A stretch of 64,000 nt of DNA from Phycisphaerales bacterium. Its GTDB lineage: Bacteria; Planctomycetota; Phycisphaerae; Phycisphaerales; SM1A02. Shown here in pieces: positions 8,237 to 17,748 of the stretch. The notes under the pieces were generated by a model. It saw only the letters and a list, made by a program, of their open reading frames with translations. It made no database searches and was not told where the DNA came from. The stretch is taken from the NCBI GenBank assembly GCA_029246705.1, contig JAQWMQ010000026.1, positions 38,568-102,567 on the forward strand, given 5' to 3'. A program made the position numbers and the translations under genes. The number at the start of each line of letters is the position of its first letter. Within the stretch, counting starts at the first letter, position 1.

Positions 8237-9682
8237 TCATGACCCGATGCCACCGAGCGAGATCGTCTGGACCGGAACATACTCCTCGAGTGCGGCCCGA
8301 CCACCCTCACGACCCCAGCCGGAGGACTTGACCCCACCGAAGGGTGTGTGTGCGGTCACCGGTGCGGGGTCATTGACCCCGACCACGCCGACTTCGAGTC
8401 GTCGTGCGATCGCAACCGCCTCTCCGGAGTCGGCCGCCCAGAGGTATCCGGCGAGTCCGTACGGGGAATCATTGGCCAGGGCGATCGCCTCATCGACGGT
8501 GTCGAACGCCCGGACCGGACAGACCGGGCCGAACGTCTCCTCACGGAAGCAGAGCATTTCCGGGGTACAGCCGACGAGGATCGTTGGCGCGTAGAACCGG
8601 TCGGTGAGCCCCTCGAGATGAAGATGCCTGCCGCCCAGGATGCATGAAGCCCCGTGTTCGAGCGCATCGGCGACATGCTGGTCGATCTTGGCCATCGCTC
8701 CGTCGTTGATCATCGGTCCGATCTGGACACCGGGATCGGTGCCGCGACCGACCACCAGGGCCTCCGCCGCGATCCGAAGCCGTTCAACGAAGTCATCGTG
8801 CACCGACCGTTGGATGAGGAATCGGTTGGCCGAGATGCAGGCCTGACCGCCGTTACGGAACTTGCAGGCCAGTGCGCCGGCGACCGCGGCGTCGAGGTCC
8901 GCGCCCTCGAGGACGATGAAGGGCGCGTGCCCACCGAGTTCAAGCGACAGGCGCGGCAGGTTGGTGGCGGCGCCATGCACCAGCAACCTCCCGACATCGG
9001 TCGAACCGGTGAAGGAGATCTTCCTGACCAGCGGTGACTCCAGCAACACGCGACCGATCACCTCGGGACGACCGGTCAACACGTTCAGGACGCCCGGAGG
9101 CAGCCCGCAGTCGACGCAGATCTCGGCGAAGGCGAGGGCACTGAGCGGGGTCTCTTCCGAAGGCTTGAGCACCATCGAGCAGCCCATCGCGAACGCGGGA
9201 CCGACCTTCTTCGCGAGCATCGCGATCGGGAAGTTCCACGGGGTGATCGCCGCCGTGGTGCCGATCGAGGTGGGATGAACGAGAACGCGCTTGCCCGTGC
9301 GCTCCCGATCGAGTTCCTCGACCAGGGGAAAGCGGTCCGCCTCGTAGGCGGCACCGTCGAGAAAACTCCTGGCGTAGTCGACTTCGCCCCGCGCCTCGGA
9401 GATCGGCTTGCCCTGCTCCGCAGTCAACAGTTCGGACAGCGCCTCGACCTGCTGGCCCATGCGATCGGAGATCGACCGCAGGAGATCGGTCCGCTCCCCG
9501 AGTGGACGGGCGAGGAACTCGAATCGCGCCCGTTCAGCCACTTCGATCGCCCGCAGGGTCTCGGCGGCTCCGCAATCCGGAACCTCGGCGACCAGGCTGT
9601 CGTCAGCGGGATTGAGGACTGGAAAGCGGGCGCCGGAATCGGCCTGGCACCACTGGCCTCCGATGAGGTTGAGGGTCTGCAC
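8237..9682 (-). CDS. NAD(P)-dependent aldehyde dehydrogenase, succinate-semialdehyde dehydrogenase-like
   Basis: A 481-residue aldehyde dehydrogenase, the same length as GabD-type succinate-semialdehyde dehydrogenases. Cofactor-site motifs are ITPWNFPIAMLAKKVGPAFA and FTGSTDVGRLL. The general-base region is LELGGHAPFIV, and the catalytic cysteine is Cys282 in GGQACISANR. It would oxidise an aldehyde to a carboxylate in the cytosol. The start is GTG 9682, chosen because GAGGAG lies 7 bases upstream; a longer frame from a TTG at 9733 has no such signal. It stands alone and converges with rpoD. The GabD-like assignment is by overall resemblance; the true substrate could differ. Confidence 0.85.
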   Translation of the reverse strand: MQTLNLIGGQWCQADSGARFPVLNPADDSLVAEVPDCGAAETLRAIEVAERARFEFLARPLGERTDLLRSISDRMGQQVEALSELLTAEQGKPISEARGEVDYARSFLDGAAYEADRFPLVEELDRERTGKRVLVHPTSIGTTAAITPWNFPIAMLAKKVGPAFAMGCSMVLKPSEETPLSALAFAEICVDCGLPPGVLNVLTGRPEVIGRVLLESPLVRKISFTGSTDVGRLLVHGAATNLPRLSLELGGHAPFIVLEGADLDAAVAGALACKFRNGGQACISANRFLIQRSVHDDFVERLRIAAEALVVGRGTDPGVQIGPMINDGAMAKIDQHVADALEHGASCILGGRHLHLEGLTDRFYAPTILVGCTPEMLCFREETFGPVCPVRAFDTVDEAIALANDSPYGLAGYLWAADSGEAVAIARRLEVGVVGVNDPAPVTAHTPFGGVKSSGWGREGGRAALEEYVPVQTISLGGIGS

Positions 9683-9992
9683 GGGAATACTCCTCGACGT
9701 GGTGATCGAACGATGCCACACGATAGCGATCAAACCGCCCCGAGGGACCCGCGACTTTCCTTGAAGCGGTCATGAGACCAGATGCCTGCGAATGGCGTCC
9801 ATAGTGCGCTTGAACCCGGTCGTGACACGGCCATGTGACAATTCGTCGACGTTTCGCGAGATTCTCAAGCACCGTTGAAAAAACCCTCTCTTCGTCGTGT
9901 CATTGCGTCTTTCTGCTGCGAGAAGAGGTGGGTCCGAGCGGACTCCATGTGAACGCGGGACAGCTGCTCGCATGAACACAAGGAGCCTCGCC
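9683..9992. other. Divergent intergenic region between aldehyde dehydrogenase and beta-helix gene
   Basis: This 310-base gap must carry the promoters of both flanking divergent genes. TTGAAA followed by a short A-run appears near 9876, but no paired -10 box is convincing. I see no RNA gene or repeat in it. Confidence 0.4.
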
Positions 9993-12371
9993 ATGCCGAC
10001 CACCGTTCAAACCACCGTGCCCCATCTCGGGCTTCTCGCCACAGTCACGGCACTCGCTTGCACCACCACCCTGATGGGTGATGTTCTGACCGTTGATGAC
10101 GACGGCCCCGCCGACTTCAGCACGATCCAGGCCGCGATCGACGCCGCCGAAAGTGGCGACGAGATTCTCGTCGCACCCGGCGTCTACACCGAGGCGAGTG
10201 AATCCTTCATCGCCGCTATCTGGGAGGTGGACCTGGTGCTGCGATCGACTTCCGGTCCGGAAGTCACGATCCTTGAGCCGGGCGAGTCACAGGTGGCATT
10301 CGACTTCGACGCGTGGAGTCCGGACCAGTTGTCGATCGAGATCGACGGATTCACCGTGCGGCCACAGCTTCCGAGTGACGGGGAGAGTTTCACGTCTCAC
10401 CCGAGCGTGCTTGTGTCCAGGGGATGCGACGTGGTCATGCGAAACTGCATCATCGATGGGTTCGAGCTGGGGCCCGACTCCCTGATAAGCGTTGACGGTG
10501 GGTATCCACCGAGCGGGACGTTCGAGCTCGAGGACTGCAGGTTCGAGAACAACCCCTCCTGCACGATCAAGTTCATGTTCCTGCACGCGAGCATCACGGG
10601 TTGCACCTTCGAAGACAACGCCATTCGTCGGATCGAAGCAGATCGGGGAACCGCCCTGGCCATTGAAGACTGTACGTTCACCAAGAACCCGAATCTCACT
10701 CTTCGGTGCCAGGGACCCGACATCGGCGAACCGGGATTCTGGGCGGATGACACCCCCTCCATGACGGTTCGCGATTGCCGCTTCACCGAGAACAACATGG
10801 CGATCACCTACAGCACGGCGACAGGAAATGTCCAGAACTGCGACTTCATCGAGAACGAGTCGTCCTATCACGTCCATGCAGGTGTCGGGAGCTTCGTCGG
10901 GGTCTCGAACTGTTCCTTCATCGATTACGTGGGTCTCGGGGTCAGCAACAATGAATCGGTTCTCGGGGTGGTTGGATGCACGTTTCGGCCGCGCCCTGAA
11001 ACGGAAAGCCGATGCTTCAAGGTTGCCGGGATAGCCGACACCAGGGAATTGCTGAACCCCTATTCCGAAGATGGTTTTTTAACAGCATACTTCAGCGCGT
11101 GCGTGTTCGAAGGCGGTTCCGGGGTCGAGGGCGGCGCAGGCCTGATCAGTTCGGTCGACCTTGCCTCTTCCGAGCACATGCATCGCGTGGGGATCTGGAG
11201 TTGCTCGTTCATCGACAACGGATCGTCCGGCGACGGTGGAGCACTCTGGATCGAGAATACCTGCGTGACGGTCCGCCGGTGCGAATTCATCAACAATGCG
11301 AGCATGGGTTCCGGCAATGCGATCCATGCCCGGTTCAACGAGTCCGCGATGTCCGGCGATTATGCCGACTTCGACGTCTATCTCGAGGTCGAAGACAGCA
11401 CGTTCAGGGACAACGACGGTACGCCGGACTCTCTTGGCGCGTACACGATCTTCAACGAGGGCATGCCGATCGCGCGTTGTCTCGACAACGACTTCTGTGG
11501 CAGTCGAATCGACCACCTTGGTGGGGAGGCGTTCTTCGAGTGGAACAACCTCTACGCGGACGACTGCTGGGACAACTTCCCCAACCCGCATGGCATCAGT
11601 GCGATCTCGGAGCTTGATCCGTGGATCTGGGCGACCGTCCACGCCAACGACGAGATGGCCCAGGACTTCGCCAGTGGAGGCGCGGGCGACAACGCCTGGG
11701 CGACGGTCGATGCGCCGACATTCCCGTCCCAGGCGCATGCGGAAGCGGTCGGCGTGGTGAACGACGCGCAGCGTCTTCACAACGGACGGAGCTACCAGCT
11801 TCGAACGTGGGGTGACCTGGACGCCTGGTCGATGAATGCAGGCGAACGGATGTCCTGCGATGCTCATGTCTACTCCGACACCCTCCTGGTGGTCGAGACC
11901 GAGGCACTGCAGGTCCTCGACATCGTGATGGCCAGCAGCGGAGCGGCCGAGGACCACCTCGAGTGGCAGAATCAGGCGATGTTCGTGGAGGTCCGCGATG
12001 CCGTGACGCAGAGCCCGCTGGTCCCGGTGATCGATGATTCCGCCGGTGGTCGGTGGCGGTACGAACTGCCCGCACACGGCGAGTACTGGATCCTGAGTTT
12101 CGTCGAGGTGTTCTCCGAGGCAAGCGCCAAGCATGGCTCGACCCTTCCCCAGGGCACTCGGGTGACCCGGGCCTACGAAGAGACCTACGACGTCCAGATG
12201 ATCTTTCACATCAAGGGTGACGTGAATGGTGACGGTAGCGTGGACGGAGGGGACCTCTCCGCGCTCCTGGGCAGCTGGGGCACCCAGAACCCCGACCTCG
12301 ACCTCAACGGTGATGGACATGTGGACGGCGGTGACCTGTCGATGATGCTCGCAGGCTGGGGAGGCGTCTGA
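9993..12371 (+). CDS. Secreted right-handed beta-helix protein with C-terminal dockerin
   Basis: A 792-residue exported protein. The start at ATG 9993 is chosen for AGGAG 7 bases upstream (in-frame ATG 9972 also possible). Residues 1-29 form a signal peptide. The start of the mature protein, DDDGPADFSTIQAAIDAA, is the usual opening of parallel beta-helix domains. Short turns with C-x-F-x-(E/D)-N patterns (CRFENN, CTFEDN, CRFTENN, CDFIENE) repeat from about 150 to 520. A variable domain follows. The C-terminus, from about 742, is a two-repeat type I dockerin, GDVNGDGSVDGGDLSALLGS and then a second calcium loop. No cohesin is in the window. Such proteins are common in Phycisphaerae; the substrate is unknown. 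Polysaccharide or surface binding is inference. Confidence 0.8.
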   Translation: MPTTVQTTVPHLGLLATVTALACTTTLMGDVLTVDDDGPADFSTIQAAIDAAESGDEILVAPGVYTEASESFIAAIWEVDLVLRSTSGPEVTILEPGESQVAFDFDAWSPDQLSIEIDGFTVRPQLPSDGESFTSHPSVLVSRGCDVVMRNCIIDGFELGPDSLISVDGGYPPSGTFELEDCRFENNPSCTIKFMFLHASITGCTFEDNAIRRIEADRGTALAIEDCTFTKNPNLTLRCQGPDIGEPGFWADDTPSMTVRDCRFTENNMAITYSTATGNVQNCDFIENESSYHVHAGVGSFVGVSNCSFIDYVGLGVSNNESVLGVVGCTFRPRPETESRCFKVAGIADTRELLNPYSEDGFLTAYFSACVFEGGSGVEGGAGLISSVDLASSEHMHRVGIWSCSFIDNGSSGDGGALWIENTCVTVRRCEFINNASMGSGNAIHARFNESAMSGDYADFDVYLEVEDSTFRDNDGTPDSLGAYTIFNEGMPIARCLDNDFCGSRIDHLGGEAFFEWNNLYADDCWDNFPNPHGISAISELDPWIWATVHANDEMAQDFASGGAGDNAWATVDAPTFPSQAHAEAVGVVNDAQRLHNGRSYQLRTWGDLDAWSMNAGERMSCDAHVYSDTLLVVETEALQVLDIVMASSGAAEDHLEWQNQAMFVEVRDAVTQSPLVPVIDDSAGGRWRYELPAHGEYWILSFVEVFSEASAKHGSTLPQGTRVTRAYEETYDVQMIFHIKGDVNGDGSVDGGDLSALLGSWGTQNPDLDLNGDGHVDGGDLSMMLAGWGGV

Positions 12372-12400
12372 CCCACCCACGCTTCCATCCCGACTCGGAA

Positions 12401-12438
12401 CGATCCGTGAACACGCCCGCCGGCGTGTTCACGGATCG
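12401..12438 (+). terminator. Long 17-bp perfect hairpin after the beta-helix gene
   Basis: CGATCCGTGAACACGCC pairs perfectly with GGCGTGTTCACGGATCG around CGCC. It lies 30 bases past the stop. There is no following T-run, so it may act as a transcript-end stabiliser or a weak terminator rather than a classic intrinsic terminator. Confidence 0.65.
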
Positions 12439-12668
12439 CTGAGGCACCTCTTGCCCGAGACGTTCGAAGTACCAGCCCCTTCAGTCGAGCGGAATTCAAG
12501 CCCGTCACCTCCAGGAAGATCGAGTATCGACACCTGATCACCCCCCGGACCGGGTATCGGACACGAGACATGACCTTGAAACTGCACCCATGAACAAGAT
12601 GGAACCTCCCAAACCATCGTCACGGATTACACTGTGACCACCCCCCATGCACCCCAACGGAGCACCTC

Positions 12669-12941
12669 ATGGCCAAGGCAGTCGCAGATCCCGGTGAACT
12701 TCGCCGATTTGCAGGTGATCTCAAGAAATTCAACACCGAGGTCCAGGGACACATGTCCTCCCTGCAGTCACGCTTCGGCTCGCTCGAGACGACCTGGCGG
12801 GACCAGGAACACTCGAAGTTCGCCGAGGAGTTCGATCAGACCATGAAGGTTCTGAAGAGATTCCTGAAGGTTTCAGAGACCCAGATACCCTTCCTTCTCC
12901 GCAAGGCACAGCGCCTGGAAGACTACCTGCAGCAACGATGA
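12669..12941 (+). CDS. WXG100-like small helical protein
   Basis: A 90-residue protein with the size and layout of WXG100/ESAT-6 family members: two amphipathic helices with the turn at Trp43 (LETTWRDQEHSKFAEEF). The motif is W-R-D rather than W-x-G, which is a common variation outside Mycobacterium. Such proteins are normally substrates or structural partners of FtsK/SpoIIIE-type secretion ATPases. GGAG lies 7 bases before the ATG, and TACACT near 12627 could be a -10 box. It is the first gene of a four-gene operon and overlaps the next by ATGA, with the ATPase at the end. The WXG100 call rests on fold pattern and context. Confidence 0.75.
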   Translation: MAKAVADPGELRRFAGDLKKFNTEVQGHMSSLQSRFGSLETTWRDQEHSKFAEEFDQTMKVLKRFLKVSETQIPFLLRKAQRLEDYLQQR

Positions 12942-13573
12942 GCAGCGACCCCAAAGCACGCGTCCTCGACATCACGGCGATCGAACGCTTCAAGGCCGGA
13001 CTTGCCGAGTTCGGAGATACCGTGAAGATCGGCCTCTACGAGGCCGACAGCGAGATCGAACGAGCCATGATCTGGCTCGAACGTGACCGAATTCCGCACT
13101 GGCGTCGCCAGATACAGCTTCGCAACGAGGAAGTCGCCACCGCCAAGAGTGCGCTCTTCCGCAAGCAGATGCAGGGCAACGACAAGGACGGACGTCCGTC
13201 GGTGGTCGACGAGAAGATCGCGCTCGAGCGCGCCAAGTCCCGTTTGAACAACGCCGACCAACGTCATCGCGCCTGTCGCAGCTGGCGCAACCGTCTCGCC
13301 CAGGAATACGCGATCTTCAAGGGCCACATCCAGGGACTGGCCGCCGTCGCCGAGCGCCAGGTGCCCGAGACCATCGCCCTGATGGATCGAATGCTGGTCA
13401 ACCTCGAAGCCTACGTGCGGGGCGAGGGTGGCGCAAAGGACCAGATCAACGAGTTGATCAAGGAAGGCGAACGTCAGGCCGCGATGAACCGGACCATCAC
13501 CGAAGAACTGGACACGACCGACGCCGACCAGGCGGAGTCGATCTCGGATGACGCTGGGAGGAATGAACCATGA
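12938..13573 (+). CDS. Coiled-coil protein of the WXG100-FtsK operon
   Basis: A 211-residue, charged, almost wholly helical protein with no signal peptide or membrane segment. Runs of Glu, Lys, Arg and Ala (ALERAKSRLNNADQRHR, IQLRNEEVATAKSALFRKQM) predict coiled coils at about 40-130. The C-terminal tail is acidic. I do not recognise a named family. It overlaps both neighbours by ATGA, so the three small genes and the ATPase are probably translated together. A scaffold, chaperone or LXG-like secreted partner are possible roles, none shown by sequence. Confidence 0.7.
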   Translation: MSSDPKARVLDITAIERFKAGLAEFGDTVKIGLYEADSEIERAMIWLERDRIPHWRRQIQLRNEEVATAKSALFRKQMQGNDKDGRPSVVDEKIALERAKSRLNNADQRHRACRSWRNRLAQEYAIFKGHIQGLAAVAERQVPETIALMDRMLVNLEAYVRGEGGAKDQINELIKEGERQAAMNRTITEELDTTDADQAESISDDAGRNEP

Positions 13574-13788
13574 GTGTCGCCACCGCGAAGGTGAAGCTCA
13601 CCTCGGCCACCCGTGATCTGCGGATCAAGTGGGCTGAAGCCACCCAGAAGTGGAATGACCAGGCCAGCCGGTCGATCGAGAAGGACCACCTCGAATCTTT
13701 CGAGGCACGGGTCCGCTCGGCGATCAATGCCCTGGATACCATGCAGGATGTACTGAGGATCATGCATCGCGAATGCGATGACGACTGA
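13570..13788 (+). CDS. Small helical protein of the WXG100-FtsK operon
   Basis: A 72-residue helical protein overlapping the preceding gene by ATGA. Trp at about residues 21 and 28 (LRIKWAEATQKWNDQASR) and its short two-helix pattern recall WXG100 proteins, but there is no clear W-x-G turn. It has no signal peptide. By position it is likely a partner or second substrate of the downstream ATPase. Family unknown. Confidence 0.65.
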   Translation: MSVATAKVKLTSATRDLRIKWAEATQKWNDQASRSIEKDHLESFEARVRSAINALDTMQDVLRIMHRECDDD

Positions 13789-13818
13789 CCCACCAGAAAC
13801 CATGGAGTACCCGACCCC

Positions 13819-16800
13819 GTGACCACGGTCGACACCGAACATCACGATCACCCTGTCGAGGCCCTCGAAGAGGCCGTCGGCAGCATCTCCAGTTCGGCCG
13901 CGGCCCGCGCCGATGGCAACGAGGAATCCGAAAGGCGATTCAGGGTCGATTCCGCCAACGAGGAGGATCGCCACGCCGACCAGCTGGAGACGATCGGACG
14001 CGATCATGCCGAGGGCCTGGAGACGACCACCCAGCAGCACGCGGAGAGCACCGAGTCGGCACGCCGGGAATCCGGCACCAAGCTTGCCACCCTCGAGGAC
14101 GAATACGAGGTCCGTCGCAAGCGGGTGCTGTCCAAGTCCGAGGAGAAGATCACCTCACTGAAGAGTCGATACGACGAAAAACTTTGGGTCGCGGACACGG
14201 TGTTCGAAGCCAACGAGGAGAAGCCTCGGCAGGAATTCGAGAAGGTCAGGGAACAGGTCGAGACACGGGTCCTCGAGATCGAGGAGACCTGCACCATCGG
14301 TCGCACCGAAGTCAAGCGCTACCGCCAACGCCCCCTTCCACCTCCGGAAATCAAGGAAGACGAACGGCAGGCGCTCGAAGCCGACCCCGTGTCGGTGGTC
14401 TCGGCCGCGATGCAGGAAGCCGCGGAAGCCCTGGCCGCGATCCGCGCACTTCGATTCGCCCGCATCTTCCGAGGTGGCGTGCCGTTTCTCCTGTTCATCT
14501 TCGCCGCGGCGATCGGCGCCGGCACGGCGATCGCCATCAAGGGCGGCTACGAGGAGGTCCAGCCGCTGGTCATCGGTGCGGCATCCGGCTTCGTCGCCTG
14601 CCTCATCGCCCTCATCGGCTGCTGGCTGATAGCAGCTCGTCAGGTCCGTCGGCCATGGCTCATGCTCGCCTCCGCGAACGCCCGTGCCCACGTCGGCGGT
14701 GATTTCATCATCCAGCAGGCGCAGAAGGAACGAGAGACCAAGCAGGAGTCACTGATCGAGGTCCGGGATCGCGACACCCGACGCGCCAACGAGAAGTACC
14801 CCCCGATGATCACGGCCGCGCAGGAAGAACGGGATTCACTCCTCAACGACCTCGAGGAGAAGGCGCCGAAGAAACGCGAAGCACTCGAGCTGCGCCGGAA
14901 CAAGCTCCTGGCCGACGCGGATGAACTCTTCGAACGAGAAACCGATCGATTCAATGCCGAACACGTGGCCGCCCTCGAGCAGGAGCACCAGCATCACCGG
15001 GAGCGGCTCGAGGAGATACAGAACGTCTTCACCGCGGAGCAGGAGAAACTCGAACAGGACTGGCACCAGAACATCGAGCGCGCCTACCGGCTCTTCAACG
15101 AGCTGCAGGAACGAACCAGTTCGCTGCACCCGGACTTCACCGACAGTGAAGCCTGGAAAGCGTGGTCACCCCGTCCGGACTTCCCGGGCCTGGTGCGCTT
15201 CGGCTCGCTCGACCTCGATCTCGAGAAGATCGAACATGCCCAGCCGGAAGAGGAACGCTTCAGGATCGACGTGCCGCCAAGATTGGAAATACCTGCCTTC
15301 GTCGGCTTTCCCGACCCCTGCTCGATGCTCATCGAGACCGACCATGACGGCCGTGAAGCAGGCATCGGACTGGCCCGCGCGCTCATGCTGCGTCTCATCG
15401 CGACCATGCCGCCGGGGAAGATCCGCTTCACCATCATCGACCCGGTCGGCCTGGGCGAACCCTTCTCGGGCTTCATGCATCTCGCGGACCACGACGAGCA
15501 ACTGATCAACGACCGTATCTGGACCGAGACCCGGCACATAGAACAGCGACTCCTGGACCTCACCGAACACATGGAGACGGTGATCCAGAAGTACCTTCGC
15601 AACGAATTCGAATCGATCATGGACTACAACGAAGCCGCCGGCGAGATCGCCGAACCACTGCGCTTCCTCGTCGTCTGTGACTTCCCCGCCAACTTCACCG
15701 ACGTGTCCGCCAAGAGACTGGCGGCAATCGCCACCAGCGGGCCGCGCTGCGGCGTGCACACCCTGATCATCCGCGATCGTCGCCGGGACATGCCCGAGGC
15801 GCTCGACATCACGACCCTGAGGAACAATGCCGTCGTGGCCAGGCATGACGAGGGAAACTGGCGCGTCGAACGCGGCGCACTCTCCAGTCTTCCCCTGAAA
15901 CCGGAGACCGCTCCACCAGACGACCTGGTCACGGAGATCGCCCACCAGGTCGGTTCATCCGCGATCCAGGCCGGACGGGTCGAGGTCCCCTTCGACGTGA
16001 TCGCCCCCGATGAGGACGAGTACTGGACCGCGTCCAGCGAGAAGAAGCTCACGGTCAGCCTGGGCCGCAGCGGTGCGACCAAGCTCCAGCAGATGGTCCT
16101 CGGCGTGGGAACCGCACAGCACGCACTGATCGCAGGCAAGACCGGTTCGGGCAAGTCGACGATGCTTCACGCCCTGATCACCAATCTCGCCTGCTGGTAC
16201 TCGCCGGATGAAGTCGAGTTCTGGCTGGTCGACTTCAAGAAGGGCGTCGAGTTCAAGACCTATGCCACCCACAAGCTCCCACATGCCCGTGCGGTGGCGG
16301 TCGAAAGCGACCGGGAGTTCGGTCTCAGCGTGCTGCGTGGACTCGACGAGGAACTCAAGCGACGTGGCGACCTCTTCAGGAACCTCGGGGTCCAGGACGT
16401 TCCCGGCTACCGCAATTCGGGACAGACCGACCCCATGCCCCGGGTGCTGCTGATCGTCGATGAATTCCAGGAACTCTTCGTCGAGGACGACAAGATCTCC
16501 CAGGATGCCTCGCTTCTGCTGGACCGGCTGGTGCGACAGGGCCGAGCTTTCGGAATCCACATCATCCTCGGTTCGCAGACCCTCGCGGGAGCGTATTCAC
16601 TCGCACGAAGCACCATGGGCCAGATGGGTGTTCGCGTTGCACTGCAGTGCTCTGAAAACGATTCCCAACTCATCCTTTCCGATGACAACAGTGCGGCCCG
16701 CCTGCTGTCCCGCCCCGGCGAGGCTATCTACAACGACCAGAGCGGGCTGCTTGAAGGCAACAGTCCCTTCCAGGTCTGCTGGCTCGACGAGGCCGTGCGG

Positions 16801-17739
16801 GACACCAGGCTCGGACAGGTGGAGAAACTGGCCAACGAGCGTGGATACGAGATCAACACCATCGTCTTCGAGGGAAGCCGCCCCGCACTGCTTGGCGAAG
16901 CCAAGGTCCTCGAGGATGCCATCAACTCCGAACCGACCGCACTGCCGATCGCACCGCAAGCGTGGCTGGGCGAGGCGGTCGCGATCAAGGACCCCAGCGC
17001 GAGCACCTTCAGGCGTCAGTCGGCGACGAACCTGCTGGTGCTCGGACAACGGGATGACGCCGCGATGGCGCTGAGCACCGCCGCCCTGCTCTCGCTGGCA
17101 GCCCAATATCCGCGGGACCAGGCCACCTTCACGGTGCTGGACGGTTCACCGGCGGACGATCCCGATCATGCGATGATCACCGACCTTGCCGCGGCACTTC
17201 CCCATGCCTCGATCATCCCCGGCTTCCGGGATGCAGACGCGTCGATCATCTCGCTGGGCGCGGAAGTCGCCCGACGCGTTGATGGAGGCATCACCGATGC
17301 ACCTGCACATTTCCTGTTCATCCACGGATTGCAGCGGTTCCGAAACCTGCGTCGCAACGAGAACGACTTCGGCTACTCCTTCGACGAGGATTCGGAGAAA
17401 CCCCCGAGCCCGGACAAGACGCTCGCGACGATTCTCCGCGAAGGCCCGATCCACGGCGTGCACGTGGTGACCTGGTGCGACACCGTCGCCTCCCTGCAAC
17501 GCTGCTTCGATCGCCAGAGCATCGGCGAATTCGACCAGCGCGCTCTGTTCCAGATCGGCGCGACCGATTCGAGCACCTTGATCGACTCCCCGGTCGCCAG
17601 TCGCCTGGGATTCAACCGTGCACTTCTCTTCAGCGAGGAACAGGGAACGATGGAGAAGTTCAGACCGTGGACGACTCCGGACAGGGACTGGCTGGCCGCG
17701 ACCGCGGCACGGATCTCCGCGCGCCCCGTCGGAGGCTGA
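13819..17739 (+). CDS. FtsK/SpoIIIE-type secretion ATPase with coiled coils (EccC/EssC-like)
   Basis: A 1306-residue membrane ATPase starting at GTG 13819. The order is: a long charged coiled coil (about 20-210); two transmembrane segments (about 222-241 and 251-275); a second coiled coil (about 290-440); and three ATPase-like modules. Only the middle module has a full active site, Walker A GKTGSGKST at about 773-781 and Walker B VLLIVDEF at about 876-883. The first (with FTIIDPVGLGEPFSGFMHL) and the last (with NLLVLGQRDDAAMALS) lack Walker A. Three tandem modules and membrane anchorage match EccC/EssC of type VII secretion. The coiled coils are extra and there is no FHA domain. Substrate transport is inferred from the WXG100-like gene in the same operon. 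Confidence 0.85.
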   Translation: MTTVDTEHHDHPVEALEEAVGSISSSAAARADGNEESERRFRVDSANEEDRHADQLETIGRDHAEGLETTTQQHAESTESARRESGTKLATLEDEYEVRRKRVLSKSEEKITSLKSRYDEKLWVADTVFEANEEKPRQEFEKVREQVETRVLEIEETCTIGRTEVKRYRQRPLPPPEIKEDERQALEADPVSVVSAAMQEAAEALAAIRALRFARIFRGGVPFLLFIFAAAIGAGTAIAIKGGYEEVQPLVIGAASGFVACLIALIGCWLIAARQVRRPWLMLASANARAHVGGDFIIQQAQKERETKQESLIEVRDRDTRRANEKYPPMITAAQEERDSLLNDLEEKAPKKREALELRRNKLLADADELFERETDRFNAEHVAALEQEHQHHRERLEEIQNVFTAEQEKLEQDWHQNIERAYRLFNELQERTSSLHPDFTDSEAWKAWSPRPDFPGLVRFGSLDLDLEKIEHAQPEEERFRIDVPPRLEIPAFVGFPDPCSMLIETDHDGREAGIGLARALMLRLIATMPPGKIRFTIIDPVGLGEPFSGFMHLADHDEQLINDRIWTETRHIEQRLLDLTEHMETVIQKYLRNEFESIMDYNEAAGEIAEPLRFLVVCDFPANFTDVSAKRLAAIATSGPRCGVHTLIIRDRRRDMPEALDITTLRNNAVVARHDEGNWRVERGALSSLPLKPETAPPDDLVTEIAHQVGSSAIQAGRVEVPFDVIAPDEDEYWTASSEKKLTVSLGRSGATKLQQMVLGVGTAQHALIAGKTGSGKSTMLHALITNLACWYSPDEVEFWLVDFKKGVEFKTYATHKLPHARAVAVESDREFGLSVLRGLDEELKRRGDLFRNLGVQDVPGYRNSGQTDPMPRVLLIVDEFQELFVEDDKISQDASLLLDRLVRQGRAFGIHIILGSQTLAGAYSLARSTMGQMGVRVALQCSENDSQLILSDDNSAARLLSRPGEAIYNDQSGLLEGNSPFQVCWLDEAVRDTRLGQVEKLANERGYEINTIVFEGSRPALLGEAKVLEDAINSEPTALPIAPQAWLGEAVAIKDPSASTFRRQSATNLLVLGQRDDAAMALSTAALLSLAAQYPRDQATFTVLDGSPADDPDHAMITDLAAALPHASIIPGFRDADASIISLGAEVARRVDGGITDAPAHFLFIHGLQRFRNLRRNENDFGYSFDEDSEKPPSPDKTLATILREGPIHGVHVVTWCDTVASLQRCFDRQSIGEFDQRALFQIGATDSSTLIDSPVASRLGFNRALLFSEEQGTMEKFRPWTTPDRDWLAATAARISARPVGG

Positions 17740-17748
17740 GGTCGATCA

